A program made the position numbers and the translations under genes. A stretch of 64,000 nt of DNA from NCBI RefSeq assembly GCF_023277745.1, contig NZ_CP086322.1:5208001-5272000 (forward strand), written 5' to 3'. The notes under the pieces were generated by a model. That model did no database searches and was not told the origin of the DNA. It saw nothing but the letters and a program-made list of their open reading frames with translations. The stretch is from Streptomyces halobius. GTDB lineage: Bacteria; Actinomycetota; Actinomycetes; Streptomycetales; Streptomycetaceae. Positions 63,911-64,000 of this stretch are shown here, one piece after another; the stretch's first letter is position 1, and each line of letters opens with the position of its first letter.

Positions 63911-64000
63911 GCTTTTTCCAGCCCCTTCGCTATCTCCAGGAAGGCTTCTTCGAGGGACGCGGATCGGACGTCCAGGCCGCGCAGCTCTATCCCCTTGTCC
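63907..64000 (-). CDS. ABC transporter ATP-binding protein (C-terminal end only)
   Basis: Only the last 30 codons are inside the window; the gene continues past 64000. The frame reads DKGIELRGLDVRSASLEEAF then LEIAKGLEKA, the usual end of ABC-2 exporter ATPases (SLEEAFLE). It overlaps the permease start as ATGA. Without its Walker and signature motifs in view, the assignment relies on the tail and the context. Confidence 0.75.
   Translation of the reverse strand, partial: DKGIELRGLDVRSASLEEAFLEIAKGLEKA

Overview
This 64 kb window is chromosomal DNA of a Streptomyces, or a very close actinomycete. The evidence is high G+C with strong third-position G/C, many GTG starts, ATGA/GTGA-coupled genes, the HspR-controlled dnaK-grpE-dnaJ-hspR operon and HspR-type clpB promoter, XRE/DUF397 gene pairs, rare TTA codons, and five perfect copies of the Streptomyces parS sequence GTTTCACGTGAAAC. 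Those parS copies place the window in the ParB-loaded region around the replication origin. oriC, dnaA, rRNA, CRISPR, integrases and insertion sequences are not seen.

Layout. 0-8 kb: dcd, a purine-type phosphoribosyltransferase, a secreted SGNH hydrolase with a ricin-type lectin domain, a Yip1 membrane protein, a small secreted I36-like protein, and a large membrane-bound Fe-S oxidoreductase. 8-17 kb: the heat-shock block dnaK-grpE-dnaJ-hspR, a coupled pair of small unknown genes (zinc ribbon plus resolvase-like fold), a PPOX/F420 protein, a frameshifted Uma2-family relic, and clpB. 17-24 kb: YbjN protein, a kynurenine-aminotransferase-like enzyme, a Cys/Gly-tailed membrane peptide, DUF2617, a membrane spermidine-synthase-like protein and a membrane-anchored SRPBCC protein. 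24-28 kb: aldose-1-epimerase-like gene, pyrE and fba, flanked by two clusters of one dispersed repeat. 28-31 kb: the tryptophan-to-anthranilate operon (tryptophan dioxygenase, kynureninase, formamidase-type hydrolase). 31-39 kb: a DesK/DesR-type two-component system, a BP74-like secreted protein, an ABC exporter divergent from its likely MarR regulator, and a diacylglycerol-kinase-like protein. 39-44 kb: purA, a small accessory island (XRE, DUF397 and two small genes, with two TTA codons), and a membrane Ser/Thr kinase. 44-54 kb: DUF4956 and VTC-domain proteins, an OmpR-type two-component system, a lipoprotein, a class III aminotransferase with a GntR regulator, and a SLATT membrane protein. 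54-64 kb: purD, an M48-like pseudoprotease candidate, a dimethylformamidase-large-subunit-like protein, purC, tRNA-Gly(GCC), a second DesR/DesK pair and an ABC transporter cut by the window edge.

How it works together. Much of the window is housekeeping: purine synthesis (purA, purD, purC), pyrimidine supply (pyrE, dcd), glycolysis (fba) and chaperones under HspR feedback. The most interesting layer is chromosome architecture. parS sites are written into coding sequence (a tandem pair inside the hydrolase gene, one over a stop codon, one in a kinase linker), and one forms the core of a perfect 40-bp palindrome between pyrE and fba. By remembered S. coelicolor gene order, purA and purD lie on opposite sides of oriC there, so their closeness here suggests an inversion around the origin with a junction near the accessory island at 40.6-42.3 kb.
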